From Alkalibacterium sp. MB6 (GTDB lineage Bacteria; Bacillota; Bacilli; Lactobacillales; Carnobacteriaceae_A), in contig NZ_PREX01000010.1 of NCBI RefSeq assembly GCF_009935905.1, forward strand, positions 1 to 64,000: a stretch of 64,000 bases of DNA, given 5' to 3'. The position numbers and the translations under genes were made by a program. The notes beneath the pieces are model-generated. The model made no database searches. It worked only from the letters and a program-made list of their open reading frames with translations, and was not told where the DNA came from. The stretch's first letter is position 1; each line of letters opens with the position of its first letter. Below, piece by piece: positions 19,004 through 28,765 of the stretch.

Positions 19004-19035
19004 AAAAAAAGCAGAGACAACAGCCTCTGCTTTTC
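19004..19035 (-). terminator. terminator of pheST
   Basis: AAAAGCAGAGG pairs with CTCTGCTTTT around a short loop and is followed by T on the minus strand, just after the pheT stop. Confidence 0.88.
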
Positions 19036-19042
19036 TTGTGAC

Positions 19043-21460
19043 TTAACGAATTTCTGCTTTGAATGAGTCAATGAGTGCTTGTTTCAGTTTTTCGAAGTCA
19101 CCATTAACGTCTTCTTCTTTTAGTGTGGCATCTGGATTTAAATAAGATAAGCTGTAGGCTACTGATTTTTTGCCTGGTTCAATCTTTTCACCTTGATAGA
19201 GGTCAAACAATCGAATCGAGCTCAACCATTTGCCACCCTGTTCTTTCATTACATGCAAGATCTCTTCATGCAGGACTGTTTCATCCACGACGAATGCGAT
19301 ATCACGAGATGTTCCTGGGTATTTCGGAATGCTTGTATAAAGAAGCGGTTCTTGTTCGATTCCAAATACACAGTCCATATTGAGTTCAAATAATACAGTG
19401 TCTTGAAGGTCTCGTTCAAGAGCTACACTTGGATGCAGTTGACCAACAAAGCCGACAACCTTATTGTTTATGAGAATATAAGCTGTACGGCCAGGGTGCA
19501 TGCCTTTAATATCTTGAGCAGGTTTAAACTGAGTGTCATCACCTAGACCTATTTGTTCAAGCCATCCCTCGACGATTCCTTTAGCTGCGTAATAGTCTAC
19601 CGTTTGTTCTGTTTCCTGCCACGTGTTATCCACAATCGTACCTGTTAACACACCCGCGATATGATTGACTTCTTTAGGCATTGTTTCTCCTGGTTGGTTG
19701 TGGAAAACGTGACCTATTTCATACAGACTTACGTTTTTAGTTTGACGGGCAACGTTATACTGAACATTATCCAGTAAACCACTGATTAAGCTTTTACGAA
19801 GAGCGCGGTGTTCTTCACTCATTGGCCAGTCCAATTCAATCGGCTCGCCTGATTCAAGTGAGAACGCTTTGGCTTCAGGGACCGTCGTTAACGCATAGCT
19901 GATGGCTTGCGACAATCCGGCACCTTCCATATAGTGACGGCTGAATCTAGTCAGGGATTGTTCTCTAGTTAATTCACCAGGTACGGTTTCATTAACTGGT
20001 AAGGTCGACGGAATATTATTGTACCCATAAATACGGGCAATTTCTTCAATTATATCTGCTTCGATTGCTATGTCCCAACGTCTTGGCGGAACAGTTACTT
20101 TAACTTGTTCAGAACTAACTTCTGCTTCAAAACCCAATCTCTTAAAGACTTGGATGATATCTTCTTCAATTAACTCTGTTCCAAGCGCTCGGTTGATACG
20201 GTCAATGGTCGATTCAACGGTTACAGATTTTGGTTCTACATGCGTCACACTCGCTACACCAGTCACAACCGTTCCTTGACCTAAGTCAGCAATTAAAGCC
20301 GCAGCATGATTCAGCGCTTCCTCTACGGTCGCTTTGTTAATGCCTTTTTCAAAGCGGGAACTTGACTCACTTCTTAAGTTTAATCGCTGAGCTGTTTTAC
20401 GAATGGAAGTGGAGTCAAACACAGCCGATTCCAAAGCAACTGTTCTTGTTTCTGTGGTCACATGAGTATTTTCTCCACCCATGACACCTGCCAATGCTAC
20501 GGGAATCTCGCCATTCGTGATGACCAATTGATCTGGGTTTAACTGGCGTTCTTGACCGTCTAACGTCACCATTGTCTCTTTGTCGTGAGCACGTCTAACG
20601 AGAATATCTTTGGAATCCAACGCATCATAATCAAAGGCATGCAGTGGCTGACCGTATTCCAACATAATATAATTGGTGACATCAACTACTGCATCAATTG
20701 GTCGGATGCCAGCATTCATTAGTTTGTTTTGTAACCACAGTGGACTTTCTTTGATGGTTAAGTCTTTAATGACTCTCATCTTGTATATAGGTGTATCGTC
20801 GCCATCTGTAACGGTTACCTTCACCCAGTTTTCGATCGTTTCGTTAGTGTCTTCTGTTAGTTCGATGGATTTAAATTGAGGTTTTTGAGACAGAATTGCA
20901 CCTGTTTCGTGGGCTACCCCTCTCATGCTCAATGCATCTGCACGGTTTGGTGTAATATCCAACTCGATGAAGGCATCGTCCAGTCCAACATAAGAAAGCA
21001 CACTCTCTCCTACTACCGCATCCTCTGGCAAAATATAAATCCCATCTTCTGCGTGTTTAGGAACAACCGAATCAGAAAAACCTAATTCGTCTAGGGAACA
21101 AATCATACCGTTTGAAACATGACCTCTTAATTTGCTTTTTTTAATTTTAAACCCACCCGGTAAACGTGCACCTGGAAGGGCAACAATCACTTTTTGTCCT
21201 GCTTTTACATTAGGCGCTCCACAAACGATTTGTGTCGCCTCGTCTTCACCGACATTGACTGTTGTAACATTTAAATGGTCTGAGCCTTCCATTTTTTCCG
21301 CAGTCAAAACTTCTCCTACGACTAATTTCTGTAGTGTCTCAGAAGGAATGGTGACATCATCCACTTCAATGCCTGTTAATGTAATCTCATCGGCCAAGTC
21401 TCTTGGAGACACTGATGATAAATCTAAATATTCACTTAACCATTTTACTGATACTCTCAT
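19043..21460 (-). CDS. pheT: phenylalanyl-tRNA synthetase beta chain
   Basis: The 805-residue beta subunit of the alpha2beta2 synthetase has an N-terminal tRNA-binding OB domain (about 40-150). The B3/B4 editing domain, the B5 domain (DIIEEIARIYGYNNIP), the catalytic-like core and a C-terminal ferredoxin-like anticodon-binding domain (about 710-805) follow. Six bases separate it from pheS, so the two are co-transcribed under the Phe T-box. Confidence 0.96.
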   Translation of the reverse strand: MRVSVKWLSEYLDLSSVSPRDLADEITLTGIEVDDVTIPSETLQKLVVGEVLTAEKMEGSDHLNVTTVNVGEDEATQIVCGAPNVKAGQKVIVALPGARLPGGFKIKKSKLRGHVSNGMICSLDELGFSDSVVPKHAEDGIYILPEDAVVGESVLSYVGLDDAFIELDITPNRADALSMRGVAHETGAILSQKPQFKSIELTEDTNETIENWVKVTVTDGDDTPIYKMRVIKDLTIKESPLWLQNKLMNAGIRPIDAVVDVTNYIMLEYGQPLHAFDYDALDSKDILVRRAHDKETMVTLDGQERQLNPDQLVITNGEIPVALAGVMGGENTHVTTETRTVALESAVFDSTSIRKTAQRLNLRSESSSRFEKGINKATVEEALNHAAALIADLGQGTVVTGVASVTHVEPKSVTVESTIDRINRALGTELIEEDIIQVFKRLGFEAEVSSEQVKVTVPPRRWDIAIEADIIEEIARIYGYNNIPSTLPVNETVPGELTREQSLTRFSRHYMEGAGLSQAISYALTTVPEAKAFSLESGEPIELDWPMSEEHRALRKSLISGLLDNVQYNVARQTKNVSLYEIGHVFHNQPGETMPKEVNHIAGVLTGTIVDNTWQETEQTVDYYAAKGIVEGWLEQIGLGDDTQFKPAQDIKGMHPGRTAYILINNKVVGFVGQLHPSVALERDLQDTVLFELNMDCVFGIEQEPLLYTSIPKYPGTSRDIAFVVDETVLHEEILHVMKEQGGKWLSSIRLFDLYQGEKIEPGKKSVAYSLSYLNPDATLKEEDVNGDFEKLKQALIDSFKAEIR

Positions 21461-21466
21461 GCTTTT

Positions 21467-22513
21467 CTACCCTTTCCTCTTGAATTGTGCTAAGAAGCGC
21501 TGGTCGTTTAGATAAAATTGACGAATATCATCCACGCCATATTTCAACATGGCAATACGGTCAGGTCCCATACCAAATGCAAACCCACCATACACATTCG
21601 GATCGACGCCAGACATTTCTAGAACGCTTGGATGAGTCATGCCAGCTCCAAGTATTTCAATCCAGCCTGATTGTTTACATACGTTACAGCCGTCGCCTCC
21701 ACATTTAAAACAGCTGACGTCCACTTCAACAGACGGTTCTGTAAAGGGGAAGTAACTTGGGCGCAAACGAATCTCACGGTCATCACCGAACATTTTTTTA
21801 GCGAGCAATTCAAGTGTCCCTTTCAAGTCAGCCATCGTAATGTGCTTATCGATAACTAACCCCTCAATTTGATGGAACTGGTGCGAGTGAGTCGCATCAT
21901 CTGTATCGCGTCGGTACACTTTACCTGGACTAAACATTTTAAGCGGTCCTTTTGAAAAGTCATGTGCTTCCAAAGTTCTTGCTTGAATCGGTGAGGTATG
22001 TGTTCTCAGTAGTAATTCAGAAGTAATATAAAACGTGTCTTGCATATCTCTTGCCGGGTGATTTTGAGGCAAGTTCACTCGTTCAAAGTTATAATAGTCC
22101 GTCTCGACTTCTGTTCCTTCAACGATATCATAACCCATGCCTAAAAATAGGTCTTCGATTTCTTCCATAATTTGCGTCAGTACATGAGACTGACCTTTTT
22201 TCATTTGACGACCTGGAAGAGTCACGTCAATGGTTTCTTCTGCTAATTGCTTTTCTAAAGCCTCTTTTTCTAAGGTCTCTTTTTTTGAACTTAACGCTTG
22301 AGTCATCTCGTCTCTGACTTCGTTGGCAACTTTACCAATGACTGGACGCTCTTCTCCCGGAACATCTTTCATTCCTTTTAGAACAGCTGTCAATTCACCT
22401 TTTTTACCTAAATAGCTCACTCGAATAGATTCAATCTCTTTCACTAAAGATGATTGATCGATATCTTCTAACGCTTTTGTTAATAATGCTGACAATTTTT
22501 CTTTCATATCCAT
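21467..22513 (-). CDS. pheS: phenylalanyl-tRNA synthetase alpha chain
   Basis: The catalytic subunit has 348 residues. An N-terminal coiled-coil arm (about 1-90) is followed by the class II catalytic core with [16 protein letters not shown] (motif 2) and [14 protein letters not shown] (motif 3). The start at 22513 is chosen because an AGGGAG site lies eight bases upstream; the frame stays open 19 codons further up, into the leader. Expression is controlled by the T-box upstream. Confidence 0.95.
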   Translation of the reverse strand: MDMKEKLSALLTKALEDIDQSSLVKEIESIRVSYLGKKGELTAVLKGMKDVPGEERPVIGKVANEVRDEMTQALSSKKETLEKEALEKQLAEETIDVTLPGRQMKKGQSHVLTQIMEEIEDLFLGMGYDIVEGTEVETDYYNFERVNLPQNHPARDMQDTFYITSELLLRTHTSPIQARTLEAHDFSKGPLKMFSPGKVYRRDTDDATHSHQFHQIEGLVIDKHITMADLKGTLELLAKKMFGDDREIRLRPSYFPFTEPSVEVDVSCFKCGGDGCNVCKQSGWIEILGAGMTHPSVLEMSGVDPNVYGGFAFGMGPDRIAMLKYGVDDIRQFYLNDQRFLAQFKRKG

Positions 22514-22665
22514 AGGCGAAACTCCCTCTTTCTCATAATAATCTTTCTTCATTTGTGACGAATGGTACACAGGCTGTTTTTAGGGGTTTGTGACTAGTTA
22601 CTGCTAGTTTTTCGTAAGAAATTGTCACCAAACCTGATTTATTCCCTTTATAATTTTGAGCAAAT

Positions 22666-22910
22666 AAAAAAACCCCGTCCCAATAGAGGGACGAGGTCAA
22701 CACGCGGTACCACCCTTGTTCAAAAGCTAGGCTTTTGCACTTACTGCTTAACGGCGCATACCGGGATTGATTTATCCACGTTTTCCATCTCATATTTTTA
22801 TATGGTATGGAAGGATGAAAGTGAAGTTCGGTCTGAAGTTCAATAGATGCTTCCAGCCAAGGCATCTGTCTCTAGTATTGACCAGTCAAACGTACTCTTT
22901 TTCATCATCG
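22666..22910 (-). promoter_or_regulatory. Phe-specific T-box riboswitch leader of pheST
   Basis: The minus strand carries the conserved T-box AGGGTGGTACCGCG (22703-22716). A terminator (CCTCGTCCC / GGGACGGGG plus T-run, 22666-22697) follows it. Stem I appears to be closed by GATGAAA/TTTCATC, with a distal AGATGC/GCATCT hairpin. The specifier is probably UUC followed by A (22835-22837). Uncharged tRNA-Phe would stabilise the antiterminator. The leader begins just after the HxlR gene; a promoter may lie inside the end of that gene. Confidence 0.9.
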
Positions 22911-22923
22911 TTTTCACATTCTA

Positions 22924-23274
22924 TTATTCTTCGTCACAGGCCCAAACATCTGCCCAGTTCTGTACTTCTTTCATCACATTCTCTAACGCTTTTCCTTTTT
23001 CGGTCAAGCAATAACCGGAACGTATATCACATGTCTCATCTAAGTCTCTCGTCACAATGTTTTCGTTTTCCAGTTCTTTCAAACGTTCAACCAATACACG
23101 GTCACTTACACCAGGGATAGCCTGGGATAGATCTTTAAAGCGACGAGGGCCTTCCAATAATACATCAATAATTAAACCAGTCCATTTTTTCCCCAAAATA
23201 GTGAACGTCTGCTCGAACTTAGGACAAATTACTTTATCATACTCTGAATTTTTCGTTTTAATCATTTCAATCAT
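22924..23274 (-). CDS. HxlR-family transcriptional regulator
   Basis: The 116-residue winged-helix protein has the HxlR signature: a Cys near the N-terminus (ICPKFEQTFTILGKKW), RRFKDLSQAIPGVSDRVLVERLKELE for the recognition helix, and YCLTEKGKAL for the wing. Members often sense electrophiles or redox stress through the N-terminal Cys. No obvious target gene is divergent from it; the nearest genes are mgtE and pheS. AGAGGTG lies seven bases before the ATG. Confidence 0.88.
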   Translation of the reverse strand: MIEMIKTKNSEYDKVICPKFEQTFTILGKKWTGLIIDVLLEGPRRFKDLSQAIPGVSDRVLVERLKELENENIVTRDLDETCDIRSGYCLTEKGKALENVMKEVQNWADVWACDEE

Positions 23275-23383
23275 ATGGGGTCACCTCTTTCACACCATCA
23301 GTATAACATTCTTTATCTCGAAATGGTATAAAACAACTTGATTTTCTTATCTTTAAAATTTCGTTCACATCTTAACTAATGAC

Positions 23384-24748
23384 TTACAAACTTTCCAATA
23401 GAAGTGTGGCTATTGAGAAATAAATGGCCAGACTAATTGTATCATTGATTGTAGTGATAAATGGGCCGGATGCGACTGCCGGGTCAATTTTAGTTTTCGT
23501 GATAATAGCAGGAATCGTTGTCCCGATAACAGTTGATATAGCGACGGTGATGAACATGGATACCGCTAGGATAAATGCTAACACTGGGTTTTGATAAAAA
23601 ACAAGGACGATGGCAATCATCACCATGGCTGCAACGAGTCCCATAATGACACCGGCTCCTAGCTCGTTTTTTACTGTTTTAAAGAAGCTTACTTTATTGG
23701 ATTCATCTTCAAGTGATAAATTACGAACCGCAACCGCAAGCGATTGTGTTCCCACGTTACCAGCAGTGGCCATCAGAATCGGTATAAAGGTGGCTAAGAC
23801 GACGACTTCATTAAGCGTTTCTTCGAACACGCCAACGAGTTCACCTGTCAGCATCCCTAGGAACAACAGAACAATAATCCACGGAATTCTGGCTTTGGCA
23901 GCCGATAGAGCCGTGGGTTTTCTGTCATCTTCTGTTCGAGAGATCGCTGCGAATTCGTTAAAGTCCTCGGTTACCTCTTCTTCTAAAATATCCAAGATGT
24001 CATCGACTGTGATGATTCCAAGGATTTTTCCTTCTGCATCCGTAACAGGAACAGCCAGCAAGTCATAGTCTTGCGCTAAGCGAGCAACCACTTCTTGGTC
24101 TTCTGTATCTTTTACTGAAACGACTTGATTAAACATAATGTTTTCAACAACTTCTGTCTCGGGAGCTAACAATAAATCCCTTAACGACAGCACCCCAACT
24201 AATGCGCCCTGGTCGTCAATCACATACAAATAATAAATGGTCTCTGCATCGTTACCGATTTTTCTGAGCATATTGATGACCTGACTAGTCGTTTGCTTAT
24301 ACCGAACAGAGATAAATTCTTTCGTCATAATGGAACCAGCAGTCTCAGGTTCATAAGCCATTAGTTCCTGCACGTGTCTGCTTTCTTCTTCGTCCATTAA
24401 GGCTAGTATGGCTGCGCTATCCGTGTCTTCACTATCTGTAAAGAAGCGAGCGACATCGTCTGCAGCCATTTCGTTAAACACTTCGGTCATGAATGCCTCT
24501 GGTAAATTAGCAACAGCCGCTTCTTGGTCCTCAATTGCCATCCACTCAAATATTTCAGCGAATTCTTCCGGAGTTAAAAAATCAGATATTTTTCTCTTAT
24601 TTTCAGGGTATAGCAAATAAAACACTTCATGCTGATCTCGGTCATGTAATCGTAAAAACAAATCACGGAATTCTTCTCGCTTATTCATTTTCACTGCTTG
24701 ATAAATCGCTTCATAATACTGTTCTTTTTCTAATGTGTCGTTTTCCAT
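23384..24748 (-). CDS. mgtE: magnesium transporter MgtE (copy 1)
   Basis: The 454-residue Mg2+ channel/transporter has an N-terminal superhelical domain (about 10-130) and a CBS pair (about 135-255) that senses cytoplasmic Mg2+. Five membrane helices (about 285-454) include the pore signature TAGNVGTQS. It is a paralogue of the gene immediately upstream on the same strand, with very similar domain order and sequence. It has its own good promoter, so it need not depend on the M-box of its neighbour. Confidence 0.95.
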   Translation of the reverse strand: MENDTLEKEQYYEAIYQAVKMNKREEFRDLFLRLHDRDQHEVFYLLYPENKRKISDFLTPEEFAEIFEWMAIEDQEAAVANLPEAFMTEVFNEMAADDVARFFTDSEDTDSAAILALMDEEESRHVQELMAYEPETAGSIMTKEFISVRYKQTTSQVINMLRKIGNDAETIYYLYVIDDQGALVGVLSLRDLLLAPETEVVENIMFNQVVSVKDTEDQEVVARLAQDYDLLAVPVTDAEGKILGIITVDDILDILEEEVTEDFNEFAAISRTEDDRKPTALSAAKARIPWIIVLLFLGMLTGELVGVFEETLNEVVVLATFIPILMATAGNVGTQSLAVAVRNLSLEDESNKVSFFKTVKNELGAGVIMGLVAAMVMIAIVLVFYQNPVLAFILAVSMFITVAISTVIGTTIPAIITKTKIDPAVASGPFITTINDTISLAIYFSIATLLLESL

Positions 24749-24803
24749 CCTTGAAGCACCTACTTAACCTTCAAATTTTCTTACTCACGTTCGTGTACAC
24801 TTT

Positions 24804-24832
24804 ATTTTAAAGACACATGGCCTTTTTTTCAA
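24804..24832 (-). promoter_or_regulatory. promoter of mgtE copy 1
   Basis: On the minus strand TTGAAA (24827-24832) lies 17 bp before TAAAAT (24804-24809), between the two mgtE genes. Confidence 0.65.
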
Positions 24833-24852
24833 TTTTTTGAATCGATTACCTG

Positions 24853-26214
24853 TTACAAATACTCCAAAAGTGACGTAGCGATCGTAAAGTAAATCAATAA
24901 ACCAATTGCGTCGTTAATGGTGGTGATGAAGGGGCCACTCGCTATTGCCGGATCGATAGATAACTTGTCCGCTAATACAGGAATGACTGCTCCAATCACT
25001 GTCGAAAACGATATGGTAATCAGAATCGACACGCTAATGGTTAAAGCTAGCACTAAATTTTGATAAAGAAACAAGACCATGGCTGACAAAAACAAAGCTG
25101 ATACAAGGCCCATAATCAGTCCAGCAAGAAACTCTGTTTTTATTGTTTCCCCAATACTGGTTTTCTTTTCGTCTTCTACATTGATGTTTCTAACAGCAAC
25201 AGCTAATGACTGCGTGCCTACGTTACCAGCTGTGTCCATAATCATGGGTATAAATGCAACAAGGATGACGATGGATTCCAAGGTTTCTTCAAAGACACTA
25301 ATCAGACTTCCTACAAGTAGGCTTAAGAATATTAAACTAATAATCCAAGGAATGCGTTGTCTGGCCGTCTCCATTATGGTCATTGCTCCGTCGGTTTTCC
25401 CTCGTTTAATGGCCGCAAATTCATTAAAGTCCTCCGTTGCTTCCGCTTCAAGAACATCCATGACATCGTCGAAGGTGACAATACCTTGCATGGTTCCGTC
25501 AAAGCCAATAATGGGCAGCGCCAGTAAATCATAATCTTGAATAATATCGGCTACTTTTTCCTGATCCAAATCAATAGGGGCTGACACCACTTGTTTAAAC
25601 ATAATGGTTTCAACTTTTTCTGTTTCTGGCGATAAGAGCAAATCTCTTAAAGACAAGACGCCCACCAAACGGAGCGCTTCATCAATCACATACAAGTAAT
25701 AAATGGTATCTGCGTCATTTCCAATGTCTCTTAAGAGTTGCATCACGTCTTGCACCGTTTGATTGTACCGGATCGAGATAAACTCTTTCGTCATAATAGC
25801 CCCAGCAGTTTCTGGAGCATAAGATAATAATTCTTTGACGTCGTTAGCCGCATCTTCTTCCATCATTTGAAGGATGTGTCGTTTATTAATCATTTGACTG
25901 TCCGTTAAAAACTTTGCCACATCGTCAGCTGACATGCGACTAAATACTTCCCCAATGAATGCGTTAGGTAAATACTCTACGGCTTCTTCTTGCTTGTCCG
26001 TATCCATCCATTCAAACACTTCAGCAAATTCTTTTGCGGAAAGGAAGTCTGGTATTTTTCTTTTTTTCTCAGGATAAAGTAAATGAAACACTTCCTGTTG
26101 ATCTCTTTCATGTAGCCTAAGGAACAGCTTTCTAAATAATTCACGATTCTCTTCTTCTGCTGCTTTAAAAATACTATCATATACTTTTTGCTTTGATAGT
26201 CTGAATTTACTCAT
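24853..26214 (-). CDS. mgtE: magnesium transporter MgtE (copy 2, M-box controlled)
   Basis: The 453-residue second MgtE has the same N domain, CBS pair and five-helix channel (TAGNVGTQS, then AVAVRNI). The start MSKFRLSKQK at 26214 has AAGGAG eight bases upstream; the frame is open for a further 36 codons into the leader, but those have no ribosome site. It follows a Mg2+-sensing M-box, so it is expected to be expressed when Mg2+ is scarce. Confidence 0.95.
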   Translation of the reverse strand: MSKFRLSKQKVYDSIFKAAEEENRELFRKLFLRLHERDQQEVFHLLYPEKKRKIPDFLSAKEFAEVFEWMDTDKQEEAVEYLPNAFIGEVFSRMSADDVAKFLTDSQMINKRHILQMMEEDAANDVKELLSYAPETAGAIMTKEFISIRYNQTVQDVMQLLRDIGNDADTIYYLYVIDEALRLVGVLSLRDLLLSPETEKVETIMFKQVVSAPIDLDQEKVADIIQDYDLLALPIIGFDGTMQGIVTFDDVMDVLEAEATEDFNEFAAIKRGKTDGAMTIMETARQRIPWIISLIFLSLLVGSLISVFEETLESIVILVAFIPMIMDTAGNVGTQSLAVAVRNINVEDEKKTSIGETIKTEFLAGLIMGLVSALFLSAMVLFLYQNLVLALTISVSILITISFSTVIGAVIPVLADKLSIDPAIASGPFITTINDAIGLLIYFTIATSLLEYL

Positions 26215-26312
26215 TCTTGCACACTCCTTCATAAATATAAGATTAAAGGTGCAGTCTATCAATTTCTCAAATGAGTCAAATAAAAGAAATTGATCGTCAA
26301 CTATAAGCCCAT

Positions 26313-26520
26313 AAAAAAACACGCTGAAATGAGCGTGTAAAGAATAAAAAGCCTAGTATTCTTACACCTCTGTCGTTGAGCTTCAGCTTCATATGGCATA
26401 GAGTTTCACTCAGCTACGTTAAAAATCCCCTTCATCCGAAGATTCCTGTTGACCCATTGGCGTCTTTAGACGTTTCTGGGCAGTAGCTTTTCTCCATATG
26501 GGAGCCTCACCTAACAAGGT
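26313..26520 (-). promoter_or_regulatory. M-box (ykoK) magnesium riboswitch
   Basis: The minus strand holds the classic M-box core: GTTAGGTGAGGCTCCCATAT (from 26515), the AGAAACGTC / GACGCCAATGGGTCAACAGG segment, and ACGTAGCTGAGTG (26407-26419). A terminator hairpin ACACGCT / AGCGTGT with seven T follows at 26313-26338. Mg2+ binding would favour termination before mgtE copy 2. Confidence 0.95.
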
Positions 26521-26538
26521 TTGTTTTAATCATCTATT

Positions 26539-26567
26539 ATCATAACGAATCTAGTGAGAGCTTTCAA
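26539..26567 (-). promoter_or_regulatory. promoter of the M-box/mgtE unit
   Basis: On the minus strand TTGAAA (26562-26567) is 17 bp before TATGAT (26539-26544), about 25 bases upstream of the M-box. Confidence 0.7.
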
Positions 26568-26616
26568 GTCATTTCTTTATCTCGGGTCGTAAATAAATAT
26601 AATACAAGCTTTATTT

Positions 26617-26645
26617 TTGTGCAACTTTCACGAATTAGCTATACT
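26617..26645 (+). promoter_or_regulatory. candidate promoter of the 139-residue lipoprotein
   Basis: TTGTGC (26617-26622) lies 17 bp before TATACT (26640-26645). Confidence 0.5.
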
Positions 26646-26680
26646 TATAGTAGCAACAGCTTTTGGAAGGAGGAAATGAT

Positions 26681-27100
26681 TTGAAAAAGAAATGGTTAAT
26701 GACCGTTTTAATGGGTGGGCTCCTGTTAGCAGCATGTGACAATCCGACAGAAGATACTGATCCGGAAGATCCCATTGTGGAAGAGAAAGATGCCATTCAA
26801 GATGAAGAACCCGGTGAGGCTATCGTGACAGATGAAGAGATGGAACCTGTCAGCGATGACGAGCTGGAACAGGCAGAGGTTGTCGATGATCTAAGTCAGT
26901 ATGAAGAATTTGAAGCCCAAGACGTTTTTGTTCCAGATGATTTAGAAGCTCGACTGATTACAGACGACAGCACTAGCCGTGTCATTGTCTTCTTAGAAGA
27001 TGATCAACAAGTATTTAAGTCAACTTTTATGAAAGAAGAAAATCTTTTAACCATCGTTGACTTTATCGATAATGAATTAATCATGAACGGACCTATTTAG
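26681..27100 (+). CDS. acidic lipoprotein of unknown function
   Basis: This is a 139-residue predicted lipoprotein. The start is TTG at 26681, seven bases after GGAAGGAGG; the earlier in-frame TTG overlaps that site. A signal peptide ends in LLAAC (Cys19). An extremely acidic linker (about 20-85, Asp/Glu/Pro) is followed by a compact C-terminal domain (VFVPDDLEARLITDDSTSRV). I do not recognise the domain. Confidence 0.7.
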   Translation: MKKKWLMTVLMGGLLLAACDNPTEDTDPEDPIVEEKDAIQDEEPGEAIVTDEEMEPVSDDELEQAEVVDDLSQYEEFEAQDVFVPDDLEARLITDDSTSRVIVFLEDDQQVFKSTFMKEENLLTIVDFIDNELIMNGPI

Positions 27101-27109
27101 TGACTAGCT

Positions 27110-27157
27110 AAAAGACCCATTCAGTTATCTATCAAAGATACTGAATGGGTCTTTTAT
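27110..27157. terminator. bidirectional terminator
   Basis: AAAAGACCCATTCAGT pairs with ACTGAATGGGTCTTTT, with T-runs both ways, between the lipoprotein gene and the HD-domain gene. Confidence 0.9.
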
Positions 27158-27162
27158 TGAAT

Positions 27163-27687
27163 TTAGGCATGTACGGATGCTAGTCTAAGCATCCAGTTTG
27201 TTAATTTGGCTTTAGCCCGTTGTCTGGCTGGATGAGATACTTCTTGTATTGCACAATATTTGTCCACGCACGTAACGACAAAACTTTCTTTATATCGTGG
27301 CAAACCTGTCGTTGTACATAAAAACATATGTTTTAAAATGATATCTTTTTCCAACTCACTTAGCTCTGTAATGAGCTCGGCGTTTTTAACAGCTAATTGT
27401 GGGTGTACGAAATTGTGAGACCCTTTTTCCATTGCCGCAATTTGAACTCTGTCTTCGTGAAAGAAATCGTGGAGCAAACCTGCTCTAGCAATTGCTCGAA
27501 CGTTCAAATTCAATCGTTTAGCAATACGATAACTCATGTAAGAAACAAAAATAGAGTGGATTAAACGAGTCGTGTAGTGATGATGAGTAATGTCATCCAG
27601 TTTCAAGACATCTTCATTTTCCAGTAGATCTCCTACCAAGGCCATATACTCTTTATCATTTTCCCAAATCGAGCGAACAAATTCCAT
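27163..27687 (-). CDS. HD-domain phosphohydrolase-like protein
   Basis: This 174-residue protein has the HD metal-binding pattern: His44, His73-Asp74 (LLHDFFHED) and later His and Asp residues (KHMF, CVDKYC). HD proteins of this size include nucleotidases and phosphodiesterases. It contains no transmembrane segment. The substrate cannot be called from sequence alone. AAAGGAG precedes the ATG. Confidence 0.72.
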   Translation of the reverse strand: MEFVRSIWENDKEYMALVGDLLENEDVLKLDDITHHHYTTRLIHSIFVSYMSYRIAKRLNLNVRAIARAGLLHDFFHEDRVQIAAMEKGSHNFVHPQLAVKNAELITELSELEKDIILKHMFLCTTTGLPRYKESFVVTCVDKYCAIQEVSHPARQRAKAKLTNWMLRLASVHA

Positions 27688-27843
27688 GGAACGTCTCCTT
27701 TATCTATCATTCAATGATGTGTGGTCTAGGCATTCTTGACCTTCTAATAGGCATTGTACAATGAATGGTCGTAAATTTAAAGGAATGTTAGTCAAGGAAA
27801 ACCGTTTTCATGGGATTTGTGTCTATATTGTCATATTTAGCTC

Positions 27844-28599
27844 CTATCGATACAATGCAAACATTAAAATACTGCCTGCAACGGCGACGTTGAGGGATTC
27901 GGCCTCTCCTTTGATCGGAATATACAAATTCTTGGTAGTCATCTTTAGTAAATCAGGATGAACACCATTTCCTTCATTTCCTACAATTAGCGCAAAGTTT
28001 TTTGGCGTTTTAATCATTTGGTAAGAAACGGCTCGGTCATCCAGAGCTGTTCCGTATACTGGAATCTGTTTTTGCTTTAATTTTTCTGTCCAGTCATATA
28101 AGTCAGCGTGAATAACAGGAAGATGGAAATGGCTTCCCTGAGCTGAGCGAATGGTTTTCGGATTATATAGATCCACCGAGCCTTTTCCAATAATGACTCC
28201 TTCAAAGCCTGCCGCATCAGCTGAACGAATCAATGTCCCGACGTTTCCTGGGTCTTGTACTTCATCCAACATCAACAATGGTTTTTTTAAAGTTAGGGAC
28301 TCTTCTGACTCGTTAATGTTTAAAATGGCCAGTATCCCTTGATTTGTGACCGCATCACTTAATTCGTCAGCAACTTCTGTGGAAATAAGCACCGTCTCTT
28401 TTGAAATATAGTGGTCGTACTCAGCCACTTTATCTTCTCTAATGAGAATATGAGATAGGGACGCATTCGCTTTAAGCGCTTCTTCCACTAAATGTGCCCC
28501 TTCGATAATATACTGCTGTTGTTTTTTTCTACCTTTACGGGTTAAGAGTTTTTTCCATTCTTTCACCTGTTTATTTTGAATCGATTCTATTTTTTCCAT
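27844..28599 (-). CDS. TrmH-family (SPOUT) RNA 2'-O-methyltransferase, YsgA-like
   Basis: The 251-residue methyltransferase has an N-terminal substrate-binding domain (VKEWKKLLTRKGRKK, then YIIEGAHLVEEAL). The C-terminal SPOUT knot has LDEVQDPGNVGTLIRSADA, VGNEGNGV and IPIKGEAESLNVAVA, the three SpoU motifs that bind S-adenosylmethionine. YsgA lies next to pheS in Bacillus; here about 5 kb separates them. The start MEKIESIQNK at 28599 is favoured over one 16 codons upstream. Confidence 0.88.
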   Translation of the reverse strand: MEKIESIQNKQVKEWKKLLTRKGRKKQQQYIIEGAHLVEEALKANASLSHILIREDKVAEYDHYISKETVLISTEVADELSDAVTNQGILAILNINESEESLTLKKPLLMLDEVQDPGNVGTLIRSADAAGFEGVIIGKGSVDLYNPKTIRSAQGSHFHLPVIHADLYDWTEKLKQKQIPVYGTALDDRAVSYQMIKTPKNFALIVGNEGNGVHPDLLKMTTKNLYIPIKGEAESLNVAVAGSILMFALYR

Positions 28600-28712
28600 A
28601 CCTAACTCACTTTCCTCTAGAAGGATGACTTTCTTTACTATAAGCATAAGCCAATCTGTTCATTCGAACAAGCATCAGTTTAATCCCCATCTGTTTTATT
28701 TACTCATTTAAC

Positions 28713-28747
28713 CAAAAAAAGAGAGGGGAAATGGTTTCCCCTCTCTT
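28713..28747 (-). terminator. terminator of the M23 hydrolase gene
   Basis: AGAGAGGGGAAA pairs with TTTCCCCTCTCT, followed by T on the minus strand. Confidence 0.9.
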
Positions 28748-28765
28748 ACTTCATTCTATATTCTA

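Noticed and set aside
22533-22865. 110-residue minus-strand frame upstream of pheS
   Set aside because: It lies within the T-box leader, whose conserved RNA motifs explain the sequence.
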